6,752 bases of DNA, taken from positions 1 to 6,752 of the forward strand of contig DATBFY010000576.1 of the NCBI GenBank assembly GCA_036558265.1, read 5' to 3'. The stretch is from RYN-433 sp036558265 (GTDB lineage Bacteria; Planctomycetota; Phycisphaerae; Tepidisphaerales; Tepidisphaeraceae). Numbering within the stretch: the stretch's first letter is position 1; each line of letters starts with the position of its first letter. Both the position numbers and the translations under genes were made by a program. This document shows positions 1 to 6,752 of this stretch, one piece after another. The notes under the pieces are model-generated. The model had not been told where the DNA came from. It worked only from the letters and a program-made list of their open reading frames with translations, and did no database searches.

Positions 1-119
1 GAGACGCCGGCGTGCTCGACGCCCTGATCCGCCAGATATTCGATGACCCGCTGGCGCTCCGCCGCCACCCACGCGGCCTCCTCGGGATCGTCGATGTTCG
101 CGCAGTCGTCGGAATCCAC
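1..119 (-). CDS. Hypothetical protein, N-terminal part only (cut by left edge)
   Basis: The minus strand from a GTG at 119-117 stays open to the window edge and gives about 39 residues. They are acidic and helix-forming, containing DDPEEAAWVAAERQ and then IEYLADQG. An in-frame TAG lies just upstream, so the start must be near here, and GTG is the first usable codon. GGAG occurs only 2 bases before it, which is too close for a good ribosome site. The third codon positions are almost all G or C, as expected for a gene in this genome. The opposite strand is also open here (to 212), but that product is Arg/Pro/His-rich and looks like an antisense shadow. I do not recognise the family. Too little is present to assign a function. 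Confidence 0.45.
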   Translation of the reverse strand, partial: MDSDDCANIDDPEEAAWVAAERQRVIEYLADQGVEHAGV

Positions 120-210
120 GGCTCCGTAAGCCTACCTCACCGGCCGGTTCGTCGGCAAAACCGTTTCGCCCAGGAAGGCGATACCGCCTTAAATCCCACG
201 GAGGAAGAAT

Positions 211-247
211 AAGGCTCCCGTCCCTTTTTCCGTCGCTTTTTCCGTCG
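211..247. repeat. Pyrimidine-rich repeat, copy 1, with a 12-base tandem duplication
   Basis: The motif reads AAGGCTCCCG followed by TCCCTTTTTCCGTCG. The 12-mer CTTTTTCCGTCG occurs twice back to back, at 224-235 and 236-247. The block GTCCCTTTTTCCGTCG (220-235) recurs with one extra C at 431-447, so this is a local dispersed repeat. Its function is unknown. Confidence 0.6.
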
Positions 248-390
248 TCGGCGACCGGGCCGATGACCCATAGCCCCCAGTGGACCCGCCGCGGCTTGGA
301 GGGTGCGTACTCGAGCTTGTATTGAACGTCACTACGGCCTGGCAACGACATGGGACCACCTATAGTCGCCCGGCCGCCTCGCGTTGCCGA

Positions 391-447
391 GGAAAGGCTC
401 CCGGGCGAGGAAAAGGGTCCCGTCCGTCCCGTCCCTTTTTCCCGTCG
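391..447. repeat. Pyrimidine-rich repeat, copy 2, with AAAAGGG/CCCTTTT dyad
   Basis: This copy has AAAGGCTCCCG near its start and GTCCCTTTTTCCCGTCG at 431-447, matching copy 1 at both ends with different DNA between. Inside it, AAAAGGG (411-417) pairs with CCCTTTT (433-439) and could form a hairpin on either strand. Read on the minus strand it lies about 130 bases past the flavoprotein stop and ends in a short T run. A weak terminator role is possible but not shown. Confidence 0.5.
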
Positions 448-448
448 G

Positions 449-487
449 CGCTTCAGCGCGCGGTTGAATTGAAGACACGCTGAAGCG
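449..487. repeat. 10-bp perfect inverted repeat
   Basis: CGCTTCAGCG (449-458) and CGCTGAAGCG (478-487) are perfect reverse complements, separated by 19 bases that include a TTGAATTGAA direct repeat. Each arm is itself nearly palindromic. It lies 84 bases past the stop of the minus-strand flavoprotein gene. It could form a 3'-end hairpin in that transcript, or be one unit of a REP-like element. There is no T tract directly after it, so a classical intrinsic terminator is not supported. Confidence 0.55.
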
Positions 488-531
488 TGAACTCCGAACC
501 GGCTTCCCCTGTTTGCCTCCGTGCCTCCACT

Positions 532-558
532 TTTGCCCTTTGCCCTTTGCCCTTTGCC
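532..558. repeat. Heptamer tandem array (TTTGCCC, 3 full copies plus partial)
   Basis: TTTGCCC occurs at 532-538, 539-545 and 546-552, followed by TTTGCC at 553-558. The array ends 12 bases before the flavoprotein stop codon (571-573), so it lies in the 3' untranslated part of that transcript. It is one of three heptamer arrays in this window. Confidence 0.85.
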
Positions 559-570
559 TTCCCCGCCGCC

Positions 571-1719
571 CTACCTCACCATCCCCTTGCCCAGCAGGAT
601 GGCTTCGGCCAGGCGGGTGGTCATCACCTGGTTGCGATAGACCAGCGGCAGCAGGAAGCGCAGGTTCTGCTGGGGGCCGCGGAGGTAGTCGCCCAGGGTG
701 GTCCGCCAGCGGTGGCGGTAGGGGCCCAGGGCGTCCTGGAGGTGCGGCTCCTTGAGGGCCTTCTTGATCGCGTCGGCGGCGAAGAGGGCGCTCCAGACGT
801 TGGGATAAATGTCCTCGCCGCTGGCGGAGTAGAACCCCCCTGCCGGGCCGACCAGGAGCGTGCGGTTGGCGAGCCCCTCGTGCGCCAGCGCTCCGCCCAG
901 CGGCAGGTCCATCGATTGTGCCTCGTCCAGCGGAACGTGGGCGTCCGCGTGCAGCACGTTGTGGCGCTTGAGGACGCTCACCCAGTGCGCCAGGAGGTCG
1001 GCCGGCCTGACCTGGTCGAGCGTTTCCACCGGTTGCTCGACCGCCAGTTGGACGCTGTTGTGGCAGGGGAGGAGCCACGCCCAGGTGAGGCGTCCGTGGA
1101 GGTCGAGCGACATCGGGACGATCGTCTTGCTGCCCCCCAGCTCGACCTGCCTGGCCCCCTTGAACCGCACGAACGTGTAGCGGTGCACGACGTCGCGCCC
1201 CCAGGCCTCGGGCATGCCCAGGATCTTCTGCTGCTCCTCGGGCAGGCGGCCGGCGAGCACGAGCACCGTCGGGTGAACCTGCGATTTGCCGACGGTCACG
1301 TCCAGCCCGCGGTCGTCGATCCGGTGTACCCGGACGTGTTTGGGCGTGATGAAGTCCACCCCTTCGTTGGCGGCCACCTTCTGGAACGCGGCGCGGACGT
1401 CCTTGTAGGCCGCGACCAGGGCGAGGATCGACTTGGCGCGATATTCCGAGCGCGTGCTGGGATCGTCGGCCAGGAACTGCACGCCGTAAATCGACTCCGT
1501 ATCGAGCTTTCGACGCACCGGCCCGAGCAGCGGGTGGAGGTCGAACATCTCGGGATTGATGAGCACCAGGCGGTCGGGGACGCGCTCGTCAGGCAGGACG
1601 GCGTGCAGGACGTTGAGCTTCGACTTCTGCTTCAGGAGCGCCGCCGCCAGGTAGGCGGCGGGATGTTCCCCGAGCACGAGCACATCGACGGCAGGTGGGT
1701 TTTGGGCGGCCTTGGCCAT
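571..1719 (-). CDS. FAD-dependent oxidoreductase-like protein, geranylgeranyl-reductase type
   Basis: The product is 382 residues if started at the ATG at 1719. The frame runs further upstream to 1908, but that part is unlike the rest, and the Rossmann strand VDVLVLG (residues 11-17) begins naturally just after this ATG. The fold is suggested by three features: the N-terminal dinucleotide-binding segment (11-30), a VLVLAGR strand (152-158), and the C-terminal LLVGPAGGF...GEDIYP segment (288-306), followed by an alanine-rich helix. The last matches the usual GDAAGF...GEGIYYA motif of geranylgeranyl reductases and related flavin oxidoreductases. Two key features are weakened. The first glycine motif reads GEHPAA instead of GxGxxG, and the GD motif reads GPAGG, so the ribose-binding aspartate is missing. 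Substrate and cofactor state are unknown. There is no signal peptide, so it is probably cytosolic or peripheral. No Shine-Dalgarno site is seen. Confidence 0.75.
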   Translation of the reverse strand: MAKAAQNPPAVDVLVLGEHPAAYLAAALLKQKSKLNVLHAVLPDERVPDRLVLINPEMFDLHPLLGPVRRKLDTESIYGVQFLADDPSTRSEYRAKSILALVAAYKDVRAAFQKVAANEGVDFITPKHVRVHRIDDRGLDVTVGKSQVHPTVLVLAGRLPEEQQKILGMPEAWGRDVVHRYTFVRFKGARQVELGGSKTIVPMSLDLHGRLTWAWLLPCHNSVQLAVEQPVETLDQVRPADLLAHWVSVLKRHNVLHADAHVPLDEAQSMDLPLGGALAHEGLANRTLLVGPAGGFYSASGEDIYPNVWSALFAADAIKKALKEPHLQDALGPYRHRWRTTLGDYLRGPQQNLRFLLPLVYRNQVMTTRLAEAILLGKGMVR

Positions 1720-1932
1720 AGTGGGGCGGGCGTAGGATACCGGGCGGGGGCGGTATTTGCACCCGGTCAACGGGACCGGTGCGCGCCAGGCGCGACGGCG
1801 CGATAATTTATTGAAAAACAGCCTGAATTCGGCTGATTTCGCCAATTTCCCACTTTCTTCTGGAAATCGAACCCCAAGTTGGATACCTTCCGGCCAACCT
1901 GAAGCCAACTTTGGAGCAAAGGGCGGTAGAGA
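1720..1932. promoter_or_regulatory. Divergent intergenic region with several palindromes
   Basis: These 213 bases separate the start of the minus-strand flavoprotein gene from the start of the small plus-strand gene, so promoters for both should be here. I see no convincing -35/-10 pair for either. Visible dyads are CGCGCC-A-GGCGCG (1782-1794), a bulged hairpin with GCACC at 1759-1763 and GGTGC at 1778-1782, and CAGCC-TGAATTC-GGCTG (1819-1835). Two small CCAA...TTGG palindromes lie at 1874-1882 and 1905-1914, upstream of the plus-strand gene. The first two could form hairpins in the flavoprotein leader. Part of the region (1800-1880) is notably AT-richer than the genes. Confidence 0.4.
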
Positions 1933-2205
1933 ATGAAGCTAAATCAGGCATGTCGATTGTTGGGTGCGCGCGTCGATGAGTTGACGAGCGAGGCGGAGAA
2001 GGTCAAAGACGGCCTGATCGCGCTGATGCTTGAACCGGCGGGGCCGGTTGCGCCGAGCCGCGCGGTCGAAGGCGCGTTCGGTGACGCGGCCGTGTCGATC
2101 GGGGATGCGTTGCAGGATATATCCGAGCGCTTGCGGCGGTTGGGTGAGATCATCGCCGATCTCCAGGCCGCGTCGGCAGCCGAGGAAATCCCATCGGGTT
2201 ACTGA
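1933..2205 (+). CDS. Small hypothetical helical protein
   Basis: This 90-residue product is not one I recognise. It looks like two amphipathic helices joined by a Gly/Pro/Ala-rich loop. Residues 1-33 (LGARVDELTSEAEKVKDGLI) and about 50-82 (ALQDISERLRRLGEIIADLQ) have heptad-like hydrophobic spacing, so a helical hairpin or dimeric coiled coil is likely. There is no signal peptide, membrane segment or cysteine. The ATG is preceded by AAAGGG and GGTAGAGA, giving only a weak ribosome site. It is the only likely plus-strand gene in the window. It runs divergently from the flavoprotein gene and converges on the coiled-coil/winged-helix pair. The antisense frame at 1944-2153 gives a Ser/Arg-rich product and is less plausible. 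Confidence 0.6.
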   Translation: MKLNQACRLLGARVDELTSEAEKVKDGLIALMLEPAGPVAPSRAVEGAFGDAAVSIGDALQDISERLRRLGEIIADLQAASAAEEIPSGY

Positions 2206-2253
2206 TCGCGCGGTCGATCCACGCGCGGGGGATCAATGGCGCGTCGCGCGCAC

Positions 2254-2733
2254 TCACGATTTGTGTTTGGCCGCTGACTCGGTTACGCGGTAGCGGCTTC
2301 CGCGTACCCTGGGGTCATCCTCCCGCCGCAACCATCCCCGTTTGAGCAGTCGAGCCAGGGTGGGATTGGCAACGCCGGGCCGGCCTTCGTTGCGCCAGTG
2401 GGCGTTGATCTGCGCGGTCGTGGGATTGCGGTTCTGACGGACAAATGCCAGGACCGACTCCTCCCCCGTGGTGGGCAACTTCTGGTAGCGGCGCCGCGAC
2501 GACATCGAAGCGGGGGCGGGGCGCTGCGGGACCGGCTCGCCCCGTATCGCCGCCAAGGCGTGCTCGACGTCCCGCAGAACATGGTCGATGTCGGCGATCG
2601 CCTGCGCGTGCCGTTCCCGGTCGGCCTGGAGTTGCCGGATTTTGCTCGCCAAGTCCCCTTCAATGGAGTTTTCGGCCCCCTGCGCGGCGTTGCCCGACAC
2701 CGCGTCGGTGTTTCTCATCTTCCCAGCCTGCAC
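2254..2733 (-). CDS. Coiled-coil plus winged-helix-like protein (paralogue B)
   Basis: The product has 159 residues. Its parts are a polar N-terminal tail (1-26), a charged coiled coil starting DLASKIRQLQADRERHAQAI (27-64), a linker with basic SSRRR (65-88), and a C-terminal domain (89-150) with the spacing of a winged helix. That domain includes TTAQINAHWRNEGR (105-118), a second helix NPTLARLLKRG, and a basic wing-like VRGSRY (143-148). It matches the neighbouring gene at 21 of 40 coiled-coil and 35 of 60 C-terminal positions by my ungapped hand alignment. The start is taken as GTG at 2733 because GGAGG lies 4 bases upstream; an internal ATG at 2718 has no such site. I infer a dimeric DNA-binding or protein-binding role. 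I recall similar small proteins from planctomycetes, with no known function. Confidence 0.75.
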   Translation of the reverse strand: MQAGKMRNTDAVSGNAAQGAENSIEGDLASKIRQLQADRERHAQAIADIDHVLRDVEHALAAIRGEPVPQRPAPASMSSRRRYQKLPTTGEESVLAFVRQNRNPTTAQINAHWRNEGRPGVANPTLARLLKRGWLRREDDPRVRGSRYRVTESAAKHKS

Positions 2734-2737
2734 GTAA

Positions 2738-2742
2738 CCTCC
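2738..2742 (-). promoter_or_regulatory. Shine-Dalgarno site GGAGG selecting a GTG start
   Basis: On the minus strand GGAGG is followed by TTAC and then GTG at 2733. The spacer of 4 bases is slightly short, but this is the strongest ribosome site in the window, and it favours the GTG over the ATG five codons downstream. Confidence 0.6.
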
Positions 2743-2771
2743 GTCGGAAACATCATGACGATCAGGTACGG

Positions 2772-2800
2772 AATTTACGGCACTCCATCGCGTTAGGCAA
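2772..2800 (-). promoter_or_regulatory. Possible sigma-70-type promoter for the 2254-2733 gene
   Basis: Read on the minus strand, TTGCCT (2800-2795) and TAAATT (2777-2772) are separated by 17 bases. Each matches the consensus at 4 of 6 positions. It lies in the 83-base gap between the two paralogues, so the second gene may have its own promoter as well as readthrough from the first. Confidence 0.3.
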
Positions 2801-2816
2801 TGTTCCCTCCGGCCGA

Positions 2817-3257
2817 TCAGGAGCGTCCGGCAACGGTCGCCTCGTTGGCGACAGACTTATTATGGATGCCGGCGATATAGCGGCTGCCGCGAACGTCCGG
2901 GTCCACCTGGCGGTGGATCGCGCCGTCCTTGAGCAATTTCAGAAGCGTGACATTGGCCGTGCCCTTGCGGCCTTCCGAACGCCAGTGACGGTTGATGTCG
3001 GCGGTGGATGGTCGTCCCTCGCGCGCGATGAAATCGAGAACGGATTGGATGCCGGTTTGGTTGAAACGGCCGCGACGGCGGGCAGGCGTCGCATTGTCGA
3101 CGAGGTCTGCCGTGTGCGCGTTGGACACGGCTCCGAGTACCTGTTCGATGCGATGGAGGACGCGATCGATCTCGGCCATGGCGTCAACGTGACGTTGGCG
3201 GTCGGCCTGGAGGTGTTTGATTTTTTCGGCCAGATCGTTTGCGTTGGTCAACAACAT
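2817..3257 (-). CDS. Coiled-coil plus winged-helix-like protein (paralogue A)
   Basis: The product has 146 residues. It has a coiled coil from residue 8 to about 42 (DLAEKIKHLQADRQRHVDAM), a linker (43-67) with the basic patch ARRRGR, and a C-terminal winged-helix-like domain (68-128). That domain has STADINRHWRSEGRKG (84-99), NVTLLKLLKDG (102-112) and DVRGSRY (121-127). It is a clear paralogue of the gene 83 bases downstream. The most conserved parts are the ADINxHWRxEGR helix and the VRGSRY segment, which suggests a shared ligand, probably DNA. The ATG at 3257 has only a weak GGA upstream. A near-consensus promoter lies at 3337-3365, with a hairpin in the leader at 3273-3289. I infer a small regulator or nucleoid-associated protein; direct evidence of DNA binding is lacking. 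Confidence 0.78.
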   Translation of the reverse strand: MLLTNANDLAEKIKHLQADRQRHVDAMAEIDRVLHRIEQVLGAVSNAHTADLVDNATPARRRGRFNQTGIQSVLDFIAREGRPSTADINRHWRSEGRKGTANVTLLKLLKDGAIHRQVDPDVRGSRYIAGIHNKSVANEATVAGRS

Positions 3258-3272
3258 AGGGAGTCCGTGTTA

Positions 3273-3289
3273 CCGCTTTTCGCAAGCGG
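3273..3289 (-). promoter_or_regulatory. Leader hairpin upstream of the 2817-3257 gene
   Basis: CCGCTT (3273-3278) and AAGCGG (3284-3289) are perfect inverted repeats with a 5-base loop. The dyad starts 15 bases upstream of the ATG and lies between the predicted promoter and the start codon. It could be an operator for the encoded protein or an RNA hairpin affecting translation. Confidence 0.4.
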
Positions 3290-3336
3290 ACCCACCTGAA
3301 ACAAATACCACACGTCTCTTCCCTGCGAACACCCCA

Positions 3337-3365
3337 ATTGTAGATATGAACCGTTAGCCTGCCAA
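3337..3365 (-). promoter_or_regulatory. Near-consensus sigma-70-type promoter for the coiled-coil/winged-helix pair
   Basis: Read on the minus strand, TTGGCA (3365-3360) is followed by exactly 17 bases and then TACAAT (3342-3337). Each box differs from the TTGACA/TATAAT consensus at one position. Transcription would begin near 3330 and leave a leader of about 70 bases before the ATG at 3257. The dyad AACCG (3349-3353) / CGGTT (3367-3371) spans the -35 box and much of the spacer and could be an operator. Confidence 0.6.
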
Positions 3366-3451
3366 GCGGTTAGTCGTTATCGGACCAACCTGTCGAAAGA
3401 TAATAGTCGCTGCCTCACATAGTATGCGGGATTACGGAAGGTTGCCTGGGG

Positions 3452-4465
3452 TTAAGCGGCAGCGGCCTGGGCTTCGGTGAAGCGCTTTTGGATTTCGATG
3501 AATTCCTGCTCCTGGGCCTGGAAGGCGATGATGATGTCGGGGTCGAAGTGGGTGCCGGCGTCGCCGAGGAGGATCGAGCGGGCGACCTCGTGGGTGAAGG
3601 CGCTCTTGTAGACGCGCTTGGAGGTCAGGGCGTCGTAAACGTCGGCGACAGCGACGATTCGGGCGCACAGGGGGATGTCCTTGGCCTTGAGGCCACTGGG
3701 GTAACCGCCGCCGTCCCAGCGCTCGTGGTGGCAGGCGGCGATATCGCGGGCCATGCGGAGGAAATGGGCCTCGGGATGGGCTTCGAGGGCGGCGTCGAGC
3801 GTCTGGGCGCCCAGGGTGGTGTGCGATTTCATGATCTCGAACTCGCGGTCGCTGAGGCGGCCGGGCTTCAAGAGGACGCAGTCGGGGATCGCGACCTTGC
3901 CGATGTCGTGCAGGGGGCTGGTGAGGTAGATCAGGCGGGCGTAGGCGGGATCGACGCCTTCGAAGCCGGGCTTGCCGGCGAGCGCGAGGGCGAGGATCTT
4001 GGAATAGTTGCGGACGCGGTCGAGGTGGGCGCCGGTCTCGGGGTCGCGGGATTCGGCGAGCTTGGCCATGGCGAAGATGGCGAGGTCGCGGGTTTCGATG
4101 GAGAGGATGCGTTCGCCGGTGTGGACGCGAACGGCGAGCTCGGCGGGGTTGAAGGGCTTGGTGATGAAATCGTCTGCGCCGGCGGAGAGGCCGACGACGG
4201 TGTCCTGGGCGCCTTCGCGGCCGGTGAGGAGGATGGTGTAGACGTAGCCGCCGAAGTCCCCGCTGCGGATGGCGCGGCAGAGGGCGAGGCCGTCCATGCC
4301 GGGCATCTCCCAGTCGGAGACGACCAGTCGATGGGTTCCGGCCTCGAGGATGCGGAGGGCCTGGTCGCCGGAGCGAGCGGCCTGCACCTCGTGACCGGCC
4401 TGCTGGAGCGCGTTCTCCAACATGCTCAGGGACATTTCGTCGTCATCGACTATTAGGATTCGCAT
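3452..4465 (-). CDS. Response regulator with HD-GYP domain, predicted c-di-GMP phosphodiesterase
   Basis: The product has 337 residues. Residues 1-120 are a receiver domain with the acidic pair in VDDDE (7-10), the phosphoacceptor Asp51 (SDWEMPGMDG), Thr81 and Lys103 (TKPF). Residues about 130-320 are an HD-GYP domain with every signature present: His186-Asp187 in HDIGK, IPDCVLLKPG, His215, HHERWDGGGYP with His246, His247 and the GYP at 254-256, DVYDALTSKR with Asp275, and THFDPD near the end. HD-GYP proteins of this kind bind metals and hydrolyse c-di-GMP to pGpG or GMP. Length and order match RpfG. The start ATG is 18 bases after the stop of the hybrid kinase, with repeat DNA and no Shine-Dalgarno site between. 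Co-transcription and phosphorylation by that kinase are likely. The protein lacks a signal peptide and should be cytosolic. No clear terminator follows. Confidence 0.95.
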   Translation of the reverse strand: MRILIVDDDEMSLSMLENALQQAGHEVQAARSGDQALRILEAGTHRLVVSDWEMPGMDGLALCRAIRSGDFGGYVYTILLTGREGAQDTVVGLSAGADDFITKPFNPAELAVRVHTGERILSIETRDLAIFAMAKLAESRDPETGAHLDRVRNYSKILALALAGKPGFEGVDPAYARLIYLTSPLHDIGKVAIPDCVLLKPGRLSDREFEIMKSHTTLGAQTLDAALEAHPEAHFLRMARDIAACHHERWDGGGYPSGLKAKDIPLCARIVAVADVYDALTSKRVYKSAFTHEVARSILLGDAGTHFDPDIIIAFQAQEQEFIEIQKRFTEAQAAAA

Positions 4466-4483
4466 ACGTCTAGTTGTTAGTGG

Positions 4484-6752
<2,269 letters not shown>

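Larger units (their letters stand above)
120..570. other. Repeat-rich non-coding region downstream of the flavoprotein gene
   Basis: I find no convincing gene in these 450 bases. The open frames on both strands are low-complexity translations of repeats. The region holds a short inverted repeat at 175-190 (AAGGCG, 4-base loop, CGCCTT), two copies of a pyrimidine-rich motif (211-247 and 391-447), a 10-bp inverted repeat (449-487), an octamer doublet TGCCTCCR (514-529) and a heptamer array (532-558). It lies between the end of the minus-strand flavoprotein gene and the probable start of another minus-strand gene. It should therefore contain a terminator and a promoter, but neither is clear. Confidence 0.6.

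Noticed and set aside
12..212. Plus-strand open frame at the left edge
   Set aside because: It is Arg/Pro/His-rich and antisense to a more protein-like minus-strand frame. A tail of a plus-strand gene entering from the left cannot be fully excluded.
411..440. Intrinsic terminator from the AAAAGGG/CCCTTTT dyad
   Set aside because: The stem is only 7 bp, half of it A-T pairs, with a 15-base loop, about 130 bases from the gene end. Too weak to call.
332..1078. Minus-strand open frame overlapping the flavoprotein C-terminus and repeats
   Set aside because: The product is Arg/Pro/Gly/Ala low complexity and partly translates repeat DNA; it is a shifted frame of the real gene.
487..1806. Long plus-strand open frame antisense to the flavoprotein gene
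   Set aside because: Its product is Val/Gly/Arg/His-rich without any domain, while the minus strand gives recognisable Rossmann and FAD-type segments. It is a GC-rich antisense shadow.
1720..1908. 63-residue N-terminal extension of the flavoprotein
   Set aside because: The extension lacks any domain, covers the AT-rich and palindromic intergenic DNA, and the Rossmann strand starts just after the ATG at 1719.
2445..3299. Plus-strand open frame covering both coiled-coil/winged-helix genes
   Set aside because: The two minus-strand frames are mutually homologous at protein level, which fixes the coding strand; this frame is antisense.
3488..4456. Plus-strand open frame antisense to the HD-GYP gene
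   Set aside because: Its product is Gly/Asp/Glu/Val-rich low complexity, and the minus strand carries complete REC and HD-GYP signatures.

Overview
This is a GC-rich bacterial window. Its style suggests a planctomycete-type genome: mostly poor Shine-Dalgarno sites, a large hybrid kinase, small coiled-coil/winged-helix proteins, a lineage-flavoured flavoprotein, and in-frame translated palindromic repeats of the SPSPGTPGE type. That assignment rests on recollection of similar proteins and is an inference, not a proof. Almost all coding capacity is on the minus strand.

Right half (about 3450-6752): a minus-strand two-gene signalling operon. The upstream gene is cut by the right edge of the window. 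It encodes a hybrid sensor histidine kinase ordered HisKA, HATPase, REC, REC, HPt. The next gene starts 18 bases after the kinase stop. It encodes a response regulator with an intact HD-GYP domain, a predicted cyclic-di-GMP phosphodiesterase. The likely path is sensor input, His/Asp phosphorelay, HPt, the REC domain of the HD-GYP protein, then c-di-GMP breakdown. This resembles RpfC/RpfG, but no signal synthase gene is visible. The kinase has an extra stretch of about 54 residues inside its ATPase domain. It is encoded by a cluster of palindromes plus a heptamer array. A second heptamer array spans the kinase stop codon and most of the junction to the HD-GYP gene.

Middle (about 2250-3450): two tandem minus-strand paralogues. 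Each has an N-terminal coiled coil, a basic linker and a C-terminal winged-helix-like domain, and they probably form an operon. The first has a near-consensus sigma-70-type promoter; the second has a GGAGG site that selects a GTG start. A small plus-strand gene of unknown function (1933-2205) faces them.

Left part (1-1932): a minus-strand flavoprotein of the geranylgeranyl-reductase/FAD-monooxygenase type with degenerate FAD motifs (571-1719). It is separated from the small plus-strand gene by a palindrome-rich intergenic region. Downstream of it lies about 450 bases of repeat-rich non-coding DNA: a third heptamer array, a 10-bp inverted repeat and two copies of a pyrimidine-rich motif. At the left edge is the probable start of another minus-strand gene. 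No RNA gene, CRISPR array or transposase was found.
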